A stretch of DNA of 64,000 nucleotides, taken from the NCBI GenBank assembly GCA_911728455.2, contig OU452230.1:449001-513000 (forward strand), written 5' to 3'. Below are positions 34,001-49,000 of the stretch, piece after piece. The notes under the pieces are model-generated. The model worked only from the letters and a program-made list of their open reading frames with translations, had not been told where the DNA came from and ran no database searches. A program made the translations under genes and the position numbers. The DNA is from Marthasterias glacialis (lineage: Eukaryota; Echinodermata; Asteroidea; Forcipulatida; Asteriidae). Each line of letters starts with the position of its first letter. Position 1 is the first letter of the stretch.

Positions 34001-37000
34001 TTGTTTTAAAGGGTTTACTGTAGCAGTCCTAAAATATGATGGACAATCAAGACGAAAACAAAACAAAGAAAACTAATCAGAACAATTCTTACCAATAGTA
34101 GCGAGCCACTTTTGTCTTATTCTTATAAACCACCACGCCTGTTGGTGTCAAACCAAGGAAGAACTCCACATTATTGTCTCCTAAGACTGGATGAAGATCA
34201 ACTCCATACATGTCTAACCATCGTGCACGCTCAAGAAAACTTTGCTCAGCTTTAGAAGGTGACAAACCCCTACAAGAACAAACAGAACTTTATTTATCAT
34301 CATTGATCTGAAGAACATTGGTGAGAAACCTTAACAAAGTCCTTTCATTCATAAAGTCAGATCTGCTTTTTCTACATCAACCATCAACGTCTTTGCATAT
34401 CACTCAGGCCTATCAGATTAACATAAATTGTACAGGCCTACTACATTCTCCCTTCCTCCATGGTGTCCCCATAGAGCAAGGACCATGTTCTATGGTTTTC
34501 CCCTAACATCCAAGGGTAAATTATTCTAAATTGGGTTGACCTACTTTTCGTATTCATTTACATGCAAAAGATATTCTCTGTCAGTAATTTGGATGCCTTA
34601 TTTTTTTTATTTAAAACAAATTTGGACATCAGTTGTTATTTCTAAACTCTGTTTCAATACCCTAAACCCATCAATCAGCATGGATTGGTTTGTGTGTGGC
34701 AGGATCTTATAAAATGTCATCAGTTACAACTGTGGCAACATCATGTACATGTACAACCATTCCTTTCTCTATGGTACAACCATGGTACAACCTTGTACAA
34801 CACTGAGACTGGGTTGCAGTGTAACATTGGCTGTGTTCATTATAAATATAAGATGAGATGAGAACATGAAAATGTTGAAATTTGGAAAGGTTCACAAGAT
34901 AATGTCAAGTAAAGTGAGTGCCCTCAAATGGTGCTTGGATTGATATGCATTGAGTGGTACATGCTCATTGATCCTACTCATTTGGATGAATGATTAGGTG
35001 CTATGCCAGCAAGGCTATTTAGATCTATTAAAAAGATTTAACAAGACACACCTGTGAAGTTAGACTAGAATTCCCCTCTGGGGATGGATCAGCCAATGTA
35101 ATAACACTTAAGTACCCAGCAGGTGTTTGCATCATTTGATGATAATTAAACATTGCCTGTGGGTTCAGAGGTGTAAATAAGACTGGTTTGATTTCCCCTG
35201 GGCTGAGAATGGCAAAGATACTATAATTGAGTTATGTTACAGACTGTAGGGGTCTACAGAGACTAAACATTTCAAATAATCAGGTTCTACTTTCAGTTCA
35301 GGTCAGCAAAGTGATTTATACAGGGGAGGATTTTGATTGTGTTGTTTTTATTTAATCAACAGCAACTCACGTAAACTCGCATAAGTCTTCAAATAAACTG
35401 AGTCATGTATCTTAGTGTAGGACTTGACTTGAGTCATGGATCCTTATGGGAACATGAACACCAGCCAAAACACACTGAGATCTGAATGAGGGTCCATCGT
35501 TCACAAGTAGTGGCCGGAATATTTACTTTTCCATCTATAGCAATTAAACATCTCTGTCTGGTTTATGTATAAAACTTTCATAAGTAGTGTTGTCAGAATA
35601 GGTTCTTTAAAGAAATCTCCATGGTGCTGGGATGAGTTGGAATGAATATCTTCATCCATTTCAGTGGGTTTTATATCATAGTAGTGACTCCGAAAAGGAG
35701 ATACAAATCTTTAGTTTTACTCACTTGAGTTTCTTGTGAAGCTCCATTATCTGTTGCTCAAGTTCAGGTGTTTGATTTGGGATAAAACGAAACTCAGAGA
35801 CATAACCCTCTGAATGCCTTGCTGGATCATAATCACCAAGCTCAGCTGCAAATGATCAAAGCAAGTAAATACATCTTATAAAGCTGATTTGAAAAGAAGT
35901 ATGAACATTGCTAAAAAATAGTGTTAATAAATGATTGTGACATAATTTGTGGCATGACCCTGAAGCTATTGTCTTCTCTTTTCTCATCTACACAGCTCCT
36001 TTCACATGACATTTACAACCCTTTTCATTCCAGTTATCCCATGGAGGAAGAAAAATGGATTCCTCCATGGTTATACCAGCTCCAAACATAGGGCAAGTTC
36101 ATGTACTAGCATGTACATTCAGAGATATAGTAGACACAATGTAGTCGCAGAGCGATGTAACAATTGTGTGGCGCCCTCCCATGATCAACAAGTCTATTAC
36201 CCTTATCACATCACATCAGTTCATATTCCAGTGTAGTAGTCAATAGAAACACTTATGGAATTCAGACAACAAATTTACCAAGCTCCTTTACTTCTTATCT
36301 AGGGGCTTATATCATGGAAACCTCTATGTTCAGATTTAGTAGTCTCATATTGAACAATATTTACATGTTATGAATGTGATGTACAAAGGCCAATGTGTTA
36401 AACAATGGATCCTAACCCTGTATGCTGAAACCTATAGGTCATAGTACATCTCAACAGTGAACACTCAAATCATCTTTCAGGCTAAAAACCTCAGCAGCCT
36501 AAACTCTGATAGTATCTCTTAAGTCAATAGATAAGGCTAGTGTGTTGGTTTAGAGTCAATGTTTGCCTGGGCAATTATATTGATGATCTCTGCTGAGAAT
36601 TCAGATAGAATGGTGGGTTGTGAGAAATAAAGTCTTGTTTTGTACCCCAATGGGACTAAACTTTTATATGGTTGATATTTAATCATTTCTGATACAGAAG
36701 GAACATTAGACTCTCTAGATGTAGAAGTATTTTTAGGAGGGGCAGGATTGTTTATTACTTGTTGGACTTTGGGTGCAGTTCAAGTACCACTGCTAGTTCC
36801 TTTTTGAGGTTAAAGAGGTACTTGAAAGCTACAGCATATGGGAAGAACAATAACAGCTGCCCTTGAAGACAACCATACTGTAGGCAAGCACCGACACTCA
36901 AACATATTGTGGAAATATGTTTCCTTTTCAAATAGACTTTACAGTGTTCTCGGTCAACAATAAAAAAAATCTCTGGTTCTATCTCTATGCATGGAGGAAG

Positions 37001-40000
37001 GAAATCCTCCATGCTGTATGGGTCAATGGTAGTCTGCAGGCCAAATCAAGTTGTAGACAGAAACTTAACATGGATCTTTGGAATGAAACCAGAATGTGTA
37101 GAATTTGGAGAAATATGTTCACCTTTTTGTACCTTCAATCTTTAGCAAGAGGATGAGTGTTTTTAGAGATTAACATTTGAAACAAAAATGTCTTCTTTTA
37201 AGTATTAAAAAAGGAACCTTAACCAAGTTACCATGGGCCAATCTTTATGCCAACACTTTGACATCCTTGTTACTTTACAATTTATTCAGCCTTTAGAATT
37301 GATGCCACTGGCGCAATTTCTTCTTCGCAATGATTACCTCATTGGTATTTTTCCGGTTTCTTTTATTTGACTGAATGTAAAGAACAACACCTTGATGTTT
37401 ACTTTTCTCAGCCAAAGATGCTCTGGTATTTTGAAGAGCATAATAAAAAATAACGAAAGTGAAATGAATAAAGGACACAATGCATTTAAAAGGTGACTTT
37501 AACAAAACAAAAACTGACCGGGTATTTGAATTGTAGAATGAAAAGTCCATTACCAATGAAATTAGAGTCCTTAACCCATACCAATAATTTGTGTTAATTT
37601 AGAACAAATGTTATTATGAACAAACACAGACTTAAAAGTGTTTCATTGAAGGAGAAGTAAAAATGTTTGATCTCACCTCACCATGAATCATTGCGACAGA
37701 CCCTTTGAGAAAAAAAAAACATATTTCATTGTAGACTTACACTGAGTAGCGTAAGCACAAAGCTCTGCTGCAGCATGAAATGAACATGGTAACCGTCCTT
37801 GCAGCATATCCATCCTCAGCTGTAGAAAGAACTGGTACCTTGTCACCTCCTCCTTCAGTCTACATGGATTCTCCATGTAGAATTTGACACCAAAGTATAG
37901 CATATATGGTGGGCCATCTAAAGACAGTGGAAATGGAGTCATAAAGTGAGACTTTAGGCTTCTTTATTTTCTGTTTCCCCCAAAACATTTTAACAACTTC
38001 TTGTTTTTCAAATAACTTTGTCTACCTCTCACAGGTAAGAAAACTATAAGTTTGCTTTCCTCTTTATTAACAGTTCAATTCTTCATTAACAATTTAATGT
38101 ACATGTGTTACCTTCCTGTAAAAAAACCATTAATTTGAGAGAACAAATATATTCAAGATCATATGACTTCAATTCACCTTCCATAGCATTTCTAGTTGGC
38201 CTACTTATTAAAAACGGCGTATTATAACATTAATAAATGCAAGAAATCTTGTTTTCCATCACAAAATGTTTGTTTTACATTTGATACTTACTTTTGATTT
38301 GTTTACTGATTGCTTTGTTTGGGTCTAACCAATGCTGAATAAAAGAACAAGATGAGAAGAAAAATAATTTAAATTGACAAGTCATATAAAAGATTAAAGG
38401 TTTTGTCTAATAAATGGTCAATATCATGTTTTCTTGAAGAATATTTAAATTAAATACTCAACCTAAACAAAACAGCATAAAGGCTGAGAAATCTTGCCCA
38501 AGACAAGGCTAAGACATCATTTGTATCTATGTAAATTCCAACAGGGAATGATAAGGTGAAGTGTCTGGACCCCTAGGCCATATAGAGAAAGAACCCCATA
38601 CTCAGACACCTTGCTGTATTTCAGACTAAACTATGTCTTGATAAAAAAAGTCACAGCCAAATCCCTATTGAAGGACATGTACTACAAGACGGTTGTGATA
38701 TCAAAATTATAATTTGCCTTGAGAGTTATGTTAATCCAGTCACGGAATGCATAGACACAATTAGATATGACCACGATGTTTGTTCTGTCATTCTTCTGGA
38801 AAAAATCTACCTTTTATGATGGAAACTCCAGGAATGCTGTAAAATACGCTACTTGTTGACATTCCATACACGTCAAGAGAACGTGTTAAACAACTACATA
38901 CACTCCTACAGGGAAGGCACGTTTTCAATGGTTTTATTTTATTTCTACACACCCACAGGCTAAATGGCAAACCATGGAGGTAGAGATGTCAAAATCATTG
39001 TTGGTCCAGAAGGTACACAATGTGTAACAGCAGAAACAGAAGTTTCTTACCGAGGTCGTATGATCAAATGCAGTGAATAACAGGATCTAATAATTTGCTC
39101 AATGTCCATTCTGTAAGTTATTATACATTCAACATGTGGGTTTGCCCTTAACATTTTGTTTGGCTAGAAGAATACTGTCAAGGGCGAAAACTAAAGGAGA
39201 GCAAAAACTGTCCACTCAGAATTTGACAAACAATTTTTTCTTAAATATCCTAATAACAAAAAAATCTTTTTAGGGAACTAAATTTCACCAAAGAAAAGGA
39301 AATTCTAGTCAGTAATTCAATGTTTGAAAACCAAGTTAATACATCTACAAATAAAGCCTAACACCAAGAGCAACAAATCACTGTGTAAAGGTGAACATAT
39401 TGAAGACAAATCTGAAAGTGTATCAGGTTTGAGATAAGCAGAAAAAAATTTGACAATTTTCTTAACATCTATGTGTGAATGGTGTGATGCAGGTTTAATC
39501 ATGTTTAATCAGTACTAAGGGATGAGACTCTGAAGAAATGAATAAGTCTGAAATTTGTCCATCATGGGAGGTGAACACACAAACATGTAAAACACGTGTG
39601 CGCAATACAAAGTCCATGCATCATAATGTCAAAACACTACTTAAAGGTAGAAATTAGAAAATGCCTGACATATACTATGGTGCAATGAGGTCATTTGTTG
39701 CAAATCTGACAAAAATTGCAACAAATTTAGATTATAAATGTTACCAATATGATTTTGGATTTCATTGCTTTGGAGTGAGCCTATGTGACCTTTTTCGGTG
39801 ACACCATTATTGTCACTTTAGCAGCACGTTTGCTAGCCAGTCCCTCTCTGTGTGTATTTCCAGCTGTTTGAGTTGTTTCTTCTGTTGATCTTGTCCTGAA
39901 GTTAAGCTATCTATGTAGATGTTTCTCATTTCTCAGGCTTGCATGCACAGCAAATCTACATTGGCCATTGGGGGGGGGGGGGAAGCAAATATACATTGGC

Positions 40001-43000
40001 CACGTTTGCATAAAAAGACCAATTGTCGATACTGCCTGGTACCCAGCACATATTTTTGAGCATGGATACCAGTTAATATTGGTCGCTAGCCGACAAATGG
40101 TCATGATGCGAACTTGGCCATTGCACACTGACCATTGCACATGCATTGCTGTGTGCCGCATTTTGCCAGTCTGATGGCCAGGACCATGCCGTGCGAGAGA
40201 TATCGTGTTCACCAGCAAAACTGTTTTATTTCATTTCAAAATATTTTCTTAAATGTCGGAAAGTTCAGAACTTTAAAAGTCAACTTGCCAAAGTCAGAGA
40301 TTCAAGGAAGTCAGATAAAAATAAAAAATAAGTTTTCAATTTCTCAATGTCGGAATTCCCCTAAAAGTTGGAAGAATCGCTCATCCCTGTGTACTTAATT
40401 GAACCTTTTTGTTAAAATCGCCCTAAATGATTGTCAGCTACATGTACCGGTAGGCCTACTGTTATTTTCCTGTTATAATCTTCAGTAGTTAGTTTTGTAC
40501 AGGACTCAATCATTTCAGCCAACCAGTGCCATATTGTGTTAACACTTGCACCTACATGTCAAGAAGTCATACTAACAAAAACACCTCTCTCAAGTGTATA
40601 GAAACTTTGGATAAACATGTGTAGACTATCGGCATGTAGAGGGTCCGTGCACAGACCCAAAGGTTTGGGATATAGACCTACCTATTGGACACTCTGGTTG
40701 TTTGTCACACTACCAGTATTCATTCACACATCACACCTGATTGTACAAGTCATGTACAGTGCTTTGTTCATGCATTATTAATTTGAAAACAAAGATATTC
40801 AAACTGCATTTAGTTATTTTTGATTACAAACAGTTGACATAAAAAAACATCAGTGCACAGATGTGGGCTTATAATCTTTCTCAATTTAAGCAGAATGTAA
40901 ACAGTTTTCTTCTGCCCTAATTTCTTCTGCTTTCTTTCTCTTTTCCTTGTAGCCCTCACCTAGAGTGGCCTTGTGCCTTGTGATGGGGGACTAACATAAA
41001 AAAGAAATTTAAAAAAAGTATGAATAAGAAATAACTTAATAGAAAACGAGTAAAGTTCTGTAACTTTAGTTTATATACAATGTTAACTGTCCGTAAAAAG
41101 AATGAGCAACAACAAAATACCAAGTACATTTCGATTTATAGATTTCATTCATTTCACAACTGAGATGTTTCAAAATACTTGCATTTTAAAGACTACATTA
41201 ACAGGATACATGTCTATCCAAGTTAAAGCACACAAATGCCTGAAAATATTCTTAAAATAAACAGTTCAGAAATAAATCATTTTGGAAGATAAACATCAAG
41301 TCAATTTTATAAAGAATCCTGCCGGGTTGGATGTGATTTCTAGTCAACCTTGCCAAGTGCAAGGTCAACCTTTACACTGAATCAAGGTTGATGGATTTCT
41401 TTTTATCCGTACACGTATCTCCAAACTAGATCCAGTATTTGGCCTGTGGCTGAAACACTCCAGCAAGCACTATATTGACTCAAGGTTCCTTTTTTTATTT
41501 CAATTAACTGCCTTGAAATTGAATTAATCTTAGTGGCATTCATACTGAGAATTTAATTTGTGGGGAGGAACTGTGTGTTGTAGATGTTGAAATCATGTTT
41601 TTATGACCGTGCTATTGTGAATGAAAATTTGCACGTATGCTTACTTGGATCCAACTTTAACTCTGAACTCAGTGAGTGACTCATTTTTTAAATAACCATG
41701 GTTCGATCATACAGCACGAGCTACGAGGTCCCTGTTCTATGGTAGGATTCATACATTATCTGTGACATGGTTAGAATAGAACTATTCAGCGCATAGTGGA
41801 TTTGACTCAAATTATTATATGGTGAAAAGAAAATAGGCTGTAAAAAGTGTTACATAAAACAAAATATAAAACTAAAGACAGTAAAAAACACAGTGAACTA
41901 TATCAATTATTTTGACGGTAAGTCAATTGATTATTGAAGCATATAATTTTCATATTGCAGTGTTGTATTCCAAACAACTGGATGCTTGATGACGTAGAAA
42001 GATTGCAACATTGCAAGTATCACTGCATTGGTTGCACCACAAACTCTCATATCAGTGAAAATTCACAAAGTTTGGGATATCAGATTTGTTTACAAATTAT
42101 TGATATTTCCTCATTACTCGTAACATTTTTAGCAAGTTTTACACGACATATATCACGTAAAGGTTTCATAATTACACTAATTAGCAAGAACGCCAAAACA
42201 CCAGAAGTGACATTTTGCTTATCCAATTAATCCATTGAAAGATAGCACTGGTTAGGTGCCAAACACACGCAGCTCAACGTTTGCCATTTCACAAAGTGAC
42301 ATATCTGTTGACCTATGCTTTTTCATGATGTGACATATCTCAATATGCATTGGTTTGTAGGAATTAATAACTCATCAAAACAGTTGCATGATTGAAAACA
42401 CTCTGACAGTTCTGTACAAATAAAGATGTCAGCTTTATTTTGACATTAACAATTTTTTTTTTAAATAGTAAGTAATGTCCAAAACAGCAGTTTGAAAAAT
42501 GGTTCAACTTCAACAACGATTTCAACACTGAAATACGACGGTTTGTGGTGTGACCGACAACTGTGTTTTCATTTACTAAACTAAAAGAAATTCCATAATT
42601 GTTTCTAGAAAGATCAGTTGAAGCAGAAACTGTCACGGAAAACCAAATCATTCTAACTGTTGATACTTACTGTTTGATTTTGTGAATCCAGGTAGCGAAG
42701 TCCAAAGTAATCTGCCTCAAGTAGATTTAACTTCTCAAAGACTTTGTTCAATAACACACTGCCTTTGGTATTTTTCTGTAAAGAGAATAAGACAAGAAAA
42801 ATGTAAACATCTTGAAAACAACACATTAATCTTGGGAAAAAGTGTCCAGCTCAAAAGGGGGCAACCAAAGAAAGCTAAAAACCAAGAAAGGGAAACATTG
42901 CAATGCTAAACAAGAGTGTTTACACAACCATTTTAATCTATTTTAAATAAATACATGCAGTTCCATCTGTAATGTGGGATGCATAATTCATTCTGCGCTT

Positions 43001-46000
43001 CCCAGACAGAATTCTTGTTGTTGAATTATTCAAATTTAAACATCTCAGAAGGTTTTTTTTAGGTCATAATATGCATCTATACAACAATACATGTAGTTAA
43101 GCATTCTTACTTCATTTGAATAGTCATGTTTGCCTCCGGGGCTGGAGCTTTCTAAATGTCATGGCAGTAGCATAAAAGAGGATACATGATGTAGGGGTAA
43201 CTGACCAGGTAATATTGACATAAATACTTAGTGGCCATTGATTCTAAAGATTATGTAGAGCTTGTAGTTTTCACAAACAGCACAAACAATTTTATATGAT
43301 TGACCTCTCACTGAGTTTCAAACAGAGATGTCTCAAGGCTGCGAGTTCTGTATTGTAATTGGACGGTATTGAAAAAAACAAACCTCTTATTGTATATGGA
43401 AACAGACAGTGGACAATGATGGTAAATGGCCGAACATTTTTATTCTGAAAGCATATTAGGTGGCTACAAGGTTTGCGTTGGAAAAATCATCATGTGAAAT
43501 GTTTTATCTGAAATGTCATTCAGAAATTATTTTGTTTGAATCAATGTCACATATTCTAAAGATGTTGATAAAAAATCTGATGAAATTAATAATCTAGTTG
43601 ACACCACTCTGGCAAGAGAGTGAAATTTACACTTTTTTACATTTCGAGAGTAGCTCCCTGACAAGACATTCAAGTTGGGGCTTACAATGTAGCAGCCTCA
43701 CAGTCTCCAAACCCAACCAACTTGTGTTTATCAGCAGGGGAACTTACAGACTTGGACAGGATCAAATTTGCTACAGTTTCCAGATCAAAGGAGGTTCAAT
43801 CTAATTGACACAACACTAACAATCACTCTAGGTACAGGTTTGTCAGGTGTTCTTCAAACTTGTTTGTTTCAATATAAATAATATTATCCCAGTATGTAAT
43901 CTAAACTCTGCAAACTTCAAAAGAAATTTCCCAAGAGGGTGGTCCTTGGTCTTTTGAAGTTCATAGAATTGTCAATTCTACTATAGGCATTTGATGATTT
44001 CTCAGCTACGAAGAACTATACATTGACTTCCTGGTGATGATTCTGAGTAAGAACTGAATTATGACCATGATTTTTAGAAGTGCATATTTCAGCAATTCAG
44101 TGTCTTTTATAGGATTTGGATCATATGTAACTATGAGCTCATTTGAGAAGTACATTACAAAATGGAAGTAATGCGTAACTCACTGTTTTAACATTTATCA
44201 AGGTTTGCTTTAAAATGAAAAACAGCATCACTGGGGCTATGACATTTGGAACCATAATGTACAAATGTACTTCTTCTTTAAGATGCGCACACGTTGTGAA
44301 TGCTATAGATCTTACTTGCTCCTCCCATAGTAAATGATGGGGCATCTTCTGCCATGCAAGGACTATAAGAAGACTAAATGGTCAATGAATCCTACAGTCA
44401 ATACTTAAATAAGACAACCTACTAATCAATCCTTAGGATCAATTATGATACAAACTGATGGAACAAAAAGGACCTCATAAGACACCCATAATAAATGAAT
44501 ACGGGTTGACACAAAGTAGACAAATTGCTTGCGGCAAATTACCACCATTACCATTCTTTTAAATAGACGTTCATATATCTTTGTTTGGTGAAGTCTATAA
44601 TCAATTTTACCCAAAGGGCATTATAAAGGATCAGTGAGGATTAACATGGATTATCTTCTCTTATTGTAAGCCTCTTTGGCTTAGATATTCCTGTCTGGGG
44701 TAGGTTTGTGGAGTGGGTTAATAATTCAGCTTCTTTCTTCTTGTCAGTGGTCAACCTGCTCCTGTCAGTCTCTGTCAGAAGCCTTTACAAAAATTTACAC
44801 AATTACATGACCCATGCATATTCTAGGTATACAGAGCCCAACACACAAGTGCATGGTAAAACACAAATAATATTCTTTATCTCCAATGCAAGTTTAACAT
44901 CTATTAGAAGTACGAAACATTGTTAGCAAATACAAGGCAGTACAAACTTAAAAACATATCTATCCAGAATCATATCTACAAGGTTTCAGCAGTCTGATTT
45001 CATGAGTATTGCATCTATTAAAATACATTTTCTTTGTTTTCACTATAATGTGACCATCAAATTGGAAAAAAATGTTCACATGTTCATTGTACTCCTTCCT
45101 CCACGGTTGTATATGTCTTTATTGAAAACTAAGGGATGGGAATTAATCTACTCTCCCCCAAACCAATTATGTGTTTTAACTCTCAGTATTACCTTTTCTC
45201 GATATGGTTTTACAGTGTGTCCCTTTTTTTGCTGCCAAAACATTCCAATACTATCCAAGAGTCTGGATGACCCACTTGGTCTAAAAGTTTGGAGACCAGA
45301 TGTCTACCTGATACTGTCAAGAACTATTAGGTATGTACCATTTGGCACCAATGACTGATCAGAGGTGTGTCATGAGCAATTTGCACAAACTGCTTGATAG
45401 GTGACTGCCTTACACCATGGAGGAAAGAAACAGCTTACAGAGTGATAGACAAAATATAGGCTTCATTTTCCCTCTGTAGCACACTTAGGTTCAACAGTTG
45501 TCAAATTTCAGAACTGGATTTAATTCAACATTGTAATTCAATAAAAAATAATAGAAATTCTTGTTTCCCTACATCTCATACTGGCTTAGAATACTCATGA
45601 AGCCAGCAACACCATGGCCACCATCCAACTATGATTAAATTGTGTGTTTTTCTTCTTTTTATTCTTTCGTAAAGTACAGAACTTAGGCCTACACTCTAAG
45701 AAAAGGTTCACAAACAAACTGAATAAGTCATTTTGAGATATGGTGGACCCAATACTATGACACCATAGGTATGGGTAAATCTGTCTGTATACATCCAAAC
45801 CAAACAGTGCACTCCTATGAATGTCATATATCTCAATTAAAGATTAATGGAGAGACTCGAGATTTGGAAGCTCAAACCTCCTTCCTCTGAAGGTTAACAA
45901 GTGGAAGGTTGAATACAAATATACATGTACATGTATTGGTTCTCATCTCCTCAACTGATCAAGCTCTTTTGGTCTGGTGTGTTGTCTTCTAAAGTTAACA

Positions 46001-49000
46001 CTCTCACACACTGTCTTGGCACTAGTTTGAATTTGTTTAGATTAAAGTCATGCAAGTCATTCTCATGCAAGTCATTAGTTACCGGTAATACTGCTTTGAT
46101 AACATTTGAATTCCCCCCCCCCTCTCAAATCAACGTTTTCTGCATTATGAAGCCTCACAACCAACCAAGAACCAGTCCAAGTAAACAGTCAATAGTCTGG
46201 TCTGATGGTGATATTTCTTAAATTCAAAACACTTCAATTCTGAATATTTACATGTAGTTAATAACTTTGAGAAATTTTACATGTAGTTAATAAATTTGGT
46301 CTGATGGTGATATTTCTTAAATTCAAGACACTTCAATTCTGAATATTTACATGTAGTTAATAACTTTGAGATGGTATTCATCATTAGTCAAATGTGATAA
46401 TTCCACATTTTACATAAAAGAATCCTTTGAATATGAATGAGAAGACCTTGAATAATAAGAAAAGACTCTGTTATAAAATGTATTCGCTTGATGCAGGGAC
46501 AGACCAACACTGGGAGTGAGATCAAGACTTTCATTACCAGTCATACATGGATAGGAACTGTAGTACAAGCATGGAGGAAGCAATTAGAAGGAGTTCTCTA
46601 TGCTACAAGTGTCTGTTGTCCAGTGTAATTTCTTCCCACTCATCACACATACTTGAGATAATGTGTCAACTATTCAGACAATCGGAAACCATCACTCATG
46701 TCTAATTACAACAGGTTGCACATTAGGTCAATTATTCAGTGATTCATTACAGATGGGGAAGGATAGTGTAGTAATGCAAGCAATAACTGGATGAGTTTAT
46801 AATCTGAAGCTAGAATGAAGAATGCTGTGAATTAAATTGCCCACTGAGTCTACTTGTTCCCTGTAAGCAGTATTTACAGTTACATGTACCGATGAAAACC
46901 TAAACTTAATATCATTGTTCAGGACATTCCTGATGCAGAAATTGTGCATTTTGTCACCTTCTTATTTAAAACTTCTGAATCTGGTCCAATGTGATTTGGA
47001 AAGATTTTTGTTGATTTCATGAGTAATCATGTGAATAAAAAAAAAAATTCATGCTATCTCAAATCTGCAATCTGTTTGCAATCGGTAAAAGACCGAGTAC
47101 AAGTCAAGTGCTCGCTTTTTTTATGCATACTCTATCTTCACATTCACAATCATGAAAACACACTGACTGCAGAGCGGACAAACAGTATTGATTTTTCAAT
47201 CCTTTGACAAGCTGAACATGTAACCCCCAATACTTTCAGGGACTTTGTACACATTACGTACAAACATGTAGACTTAGTTTTGTGAGAAAACACACACACT
47301 AACACAGGTCAATATGAACATCTTCTCTCTATGCAGCATACTATTTTCTGTGTACCTGAACAACAAAATATCAGCCTATTTTGCTTGTTTCCTAATGCAA
47401 TTAAAAAGGGTTATTTACATGGATCTTTCCACATCCTTTGCTCCGTGTTCACTCAGTCCATCACCTAAATCTTCTTAACAACCAAACTGCTGGACTCTGA
47501 TTAAAATGTTACATGCCTTTAGCCTTATATAATTCAAAACAGTTATTGGAATACTTAACTGGCAATAGGGCAGGAGAGGTAGCTTTGAGGGCAAATTTGT
47601 TTTAATGTTCATTGAAAATAAGTACTTAAAAAAAAACGTAATAATCTTATCTTTGATTCACAATGAGACTTAACATGTAACCTTTTATCTGAAAACAAAC
47701 TACAAATGCCAACCCAAATAATGTTTTTGAATTGGAGTTGTAATAATTTGTGCCTCCCCAATACGTTTACTGGTGACCTGAACCCATGAGGTCAGTAAAC
47801 AGGTGGAAGTGAGAAACACCTGTACATCAATCAATTAGGTTGTTTATAAAGCTGTGATAACAAACTCTCCTTCATACATTGCTTGATGAGCGGTACCAAT
47901 CACAAGCCTTAAAACACTTCATATGGTATGAGTACCTAAGAAGAACCCTCCCCCCTAAAAAAAAATAATTAATAAATTAAATTAAATTTTAAAAAATCTC
48001 AAAAATTCCAAATGCTGCCAAATAACTTCCATGACTCTTGCTTATCGCCAAATGAATTTAAAGGAACTAAATGAAGTAGTCATGAATTTTCTCGAAACAT
48101 TTACACCTTTGTAAAAGATGTTTTTTCCTTTCATGATGGTTTTAAAACACAGAGGGGTGAAGTGGACTAGTTTATACTATAGCATACAGCATAGAATCCT
48201 TTGGACATTGTTCAAGTGAAGTTGATACTGTGGCCATTATGTAGTTTATCAATAGAGTAGGCCTACTAGTGTGTTTTCACCTTAAGGTAGACCGTTTATA
48301 AATCAGACCCCCTCTTCATCTGAATGAAAACAACATGACCCGTAGTGTATTTCATTACTACAAATAGGAGGCCTACATTCATGGCGCCAATAATTATGCA
48401 AAAAACTTAATTTGACAAGCCCATAAAGGTTGATACATGTACATTATGAGTTACACCAGTCATGAACACTTTCTTTGTGTCTTTATTCTTTTCAGTAAAG
48501 TTTTTGTTATTGTCATTTTATCCACTCAAATAACTGAACAAAGAAACCCCATCCCTCTGTGATGACAGGTCTTTAGTTCAGCCAGTGAGTCAGTGACTTT
48601 GGTCCTTTCTCTATGCTTTAACTCAGGGCTTCTTCTTGACTTGAGACCTAACTTGAGATTTTGGTTTAGGTTAGCTATTTAGCTCTTCCAAGTCAGAGTC
48701 TAGACAATTATTACGGTTACTATTTTTTTTACAAGCTTAAATATCTGACACTTGCCCTTCAGCATTTGAAACCTGATTGGAGCCTTACTCTTGACCTGAG
48801 GGATTTTTCTAAAAGATTAAAATGATTTTCCAATCTAGAATACAGTCAAGGTAAAGGAATTGGCATGTCCCTCCCATCAAGGTCCAAATTATTTTGAAAA
48901 GATCACAGATCAAGTTTTGGGTTTCTCTGATTTTCTTTGGACCTCTTAACCACAGAAAATTGAATATTTCCCCTAAAAGCACCCCTCAGGAATGAGAAGA

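Larger units (their letters stand above)
31617..34092 (-). other. EPB41L4A intron between exons 6 and 7
   Basis: No exon seen. It contains the near-perfect 167-bp palindrome at 32132-32298, a TG run at 32927-32950 and a GATT microsatellite at 33735-33786. Confidence 0.5.
35846..37740 (-). other. EPB41L4A intron between exons 4 and 5
   Basis: No exon seen. Two hairpins with the same CATGGAGGA stem lie at 36039-36070 and 36989-37014. Confidence 0.45.

Noticed and set aside
39907..40218. Overlapping open frames on both strands around the poly-G run
   Set aside because: GC-richer composition and few stops explain them; no homology or splice sites support an exon.
45002..45358. A 118-codon open frame in the EPB41L4A first intron
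   Set aside because: Composition is like translated AT-rich DNA, with no recognisable domain and no splice context.
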